NCBI GenBank assembly: GCA_964651325.1
Contig: CAZYXP010000085.1
Coordinates: 1 to 14,042 of the forward strand
Length of the DNA stretch: 14,042 bases
Origin: JADFOB01 sp964651325
GTDB lineage: Bacteria; Planctomycetota; Phycisphaerae; UBA1845
Direction of reading: 5' to 3'
Positions 13,524 through 14,042 of this stretch are shown one piece after another (position 1 is the first letter of the stretch; each line of letters starts with the position of its first letter). Below the pieces are notes generated by a model. It worked only from the letters and a program-made list of their open reading frames with translations. It had not been told where the DNA came from and searched no databases. A program made the position numbers and the translations under genes.

Positions 13524-14042
13524 ATGGCCATGCAACCGTCGGAACAACTCAAGAAGAAAACTCGCCCGAGCGGCGGCCGCAGAGCCGCCGGATGGGCTAT
13601 CGGCATTGTTCTTGCCGCGGGCGTGGTCGTTGTTGGGTACATGGCGTGGCCGAGAAGCATCGGGATGCTCACTGATGCGGACACCATTCGGCGTCCGGAG
13701 GACGTCGCGCGTTTGCGGGAGATCCTCTGGAAACCGCCCGAGCGGTACAGCCAAGCGCTCAACACAGAAAAAGATGACTATGAACCCCAAATCAGCCGCG
13801 ATGGCCGGACTCTTTATTTCGTGCGAGGCAAGGCGGGGGCCAACGCGGACATCTACGTGAGCCATCGCGCCGATGGGCGGTGGACGCAGCCGAAGCCGCT
13901 GGTCGGCATCAACACGGATTACGACGAACTCGGGCCGGTGCCCGGCGCCGACGGCTTGTCACTCTTTTTCTACAGTAACCGACCGCGCGGCGAGGGCGGA
14001 TACGACATCTGGCTTGCGACGCCAACCCAGGCGGGCCGCCCC
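13524..14042 (+). CDS. Membrane-anchored PD40 (TolB-like) beta-propeller protein, 3' end outside window
   Basis: The frame is open from the ATG at 13524 to the right window edge (173 codons). The N-terminus is basic (KKKTRPSGGRR, 10-20), then one membrane helix (AAGWAIGIVLAAGVVVVGYMAW, 21-42), with no cleavage site evident, so it is probably an anchored protein with the rest outside the cytoplasm. From about residue 83 there are PD40 blades of the TolB/peptidoglycan-associated type: YEPQISRDGRTLYFVRG, DIYVSHRADGRWTQP, then DELGPVPGADGLSLFFYSNR and GGYDIWLATP. A second in-frame ATG at 13530 is also possible; no clear SD is present, and the 6-base gap from the ExbD stop suggests coupled translation. 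The missing C-terminus could hold more blades or an OmpA-like domain. Confidence 0.88.
   Translation, partial: MAMQPSEQLKKKTRPSGGRRAAGWAIGIVLAAGVVVVGYMAWPRSIGMLTDADTIRRPEDVARLREILWKPPERYSQALNTEKDDYEPQISRDGRTLYFVRGKAGANADIYVSHRADGRWTQPKPLVGINTDYDELGPVPGADGLSLFFYSNRPRGEGGYDIWLATPTQAGRP

Overview
The window looks like chromosomal DNA of a GC-rich planctomycete-type bacterium. Evidence for this: an FG-GAP/UnbV secreted protein ending in the double EF-hand (dockerin-like) tail typical of planctomycetes, a BlaI/M56 regulatory pair of the kind that is abundant in that phylum, 'PHGRGSD'-type intergenic repeats, long intergenic spaces rich in small dyads, and a lipoprotein plus TPR/ExbB/ExbD envelope genes. 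No phage, plasmid, CRISPR, insertion sequence or integrase is visible. The taxonomic placement is inference from gene style, because no rRNA or housekeeping marker is present.

Layout. Positions 1-546 (minus) hold the N-terminal part of a lipoprotein that runs off the left edge. A 550-base divergent spacer follows, with a promoter for each direction and several perfect dyads. Positions 1099-2838 (plus) encode a secreted CRTAC1-like protein (seven FG-GAP calcium loops, ASPIC/UnbV, two EF-hands). Positions 2839-3112 carry an inverted pair of REP-like elements and a tRNA promoter, followed by tRNA-Leu(GAG) at 3113-3196. Directly behind the tRNA lies an unusual nested stem structure (3208-3278), then a GNAT acetyltransferase (3431-3940, plus). 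A 373-base convergent spacer with short repeats and hairpins separates it from a two-ACT-domain GcvR-like protein (4314-4877, minus), whose promoter implies an almost leaderless mRNA.

From 5169 to the right edge all genes run on the plus strand: a BlaI/MecI-type repressor, a very large BlaR1-like M56 metalloprotease, a 1061-residue TPR protein with a signal peptide, an ExbB/TolQ proton-channel protein, an ExbD/TolR protein and a membrane-anchored PD40 (TolB-like) propeller protein cut by the right edge. Gaps are 25, 93, 80, 81 and 6 bases. The BlaI promoter region has repeated TAGTAGA half-sites suited to autoregulation.

The most interesting reading is that the BlaI/M56 pair is an envelope-stress sensing switch placed in front of a proton-motive-force-driven Tol/Ton-like machine (TPR + ExbB + ExbD + anchored propeller). 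The M56 protein is far from a plain BlaR1: it has a long low-complexity loop between its first and second membrane hairpins, an extracytoplasmic Cys/His cluster with regular spacing, a tandem 60-residue repeat resembling secretin N-domains, and a long charged helical tail. The functional link between the two halves is inferred from gene order only.
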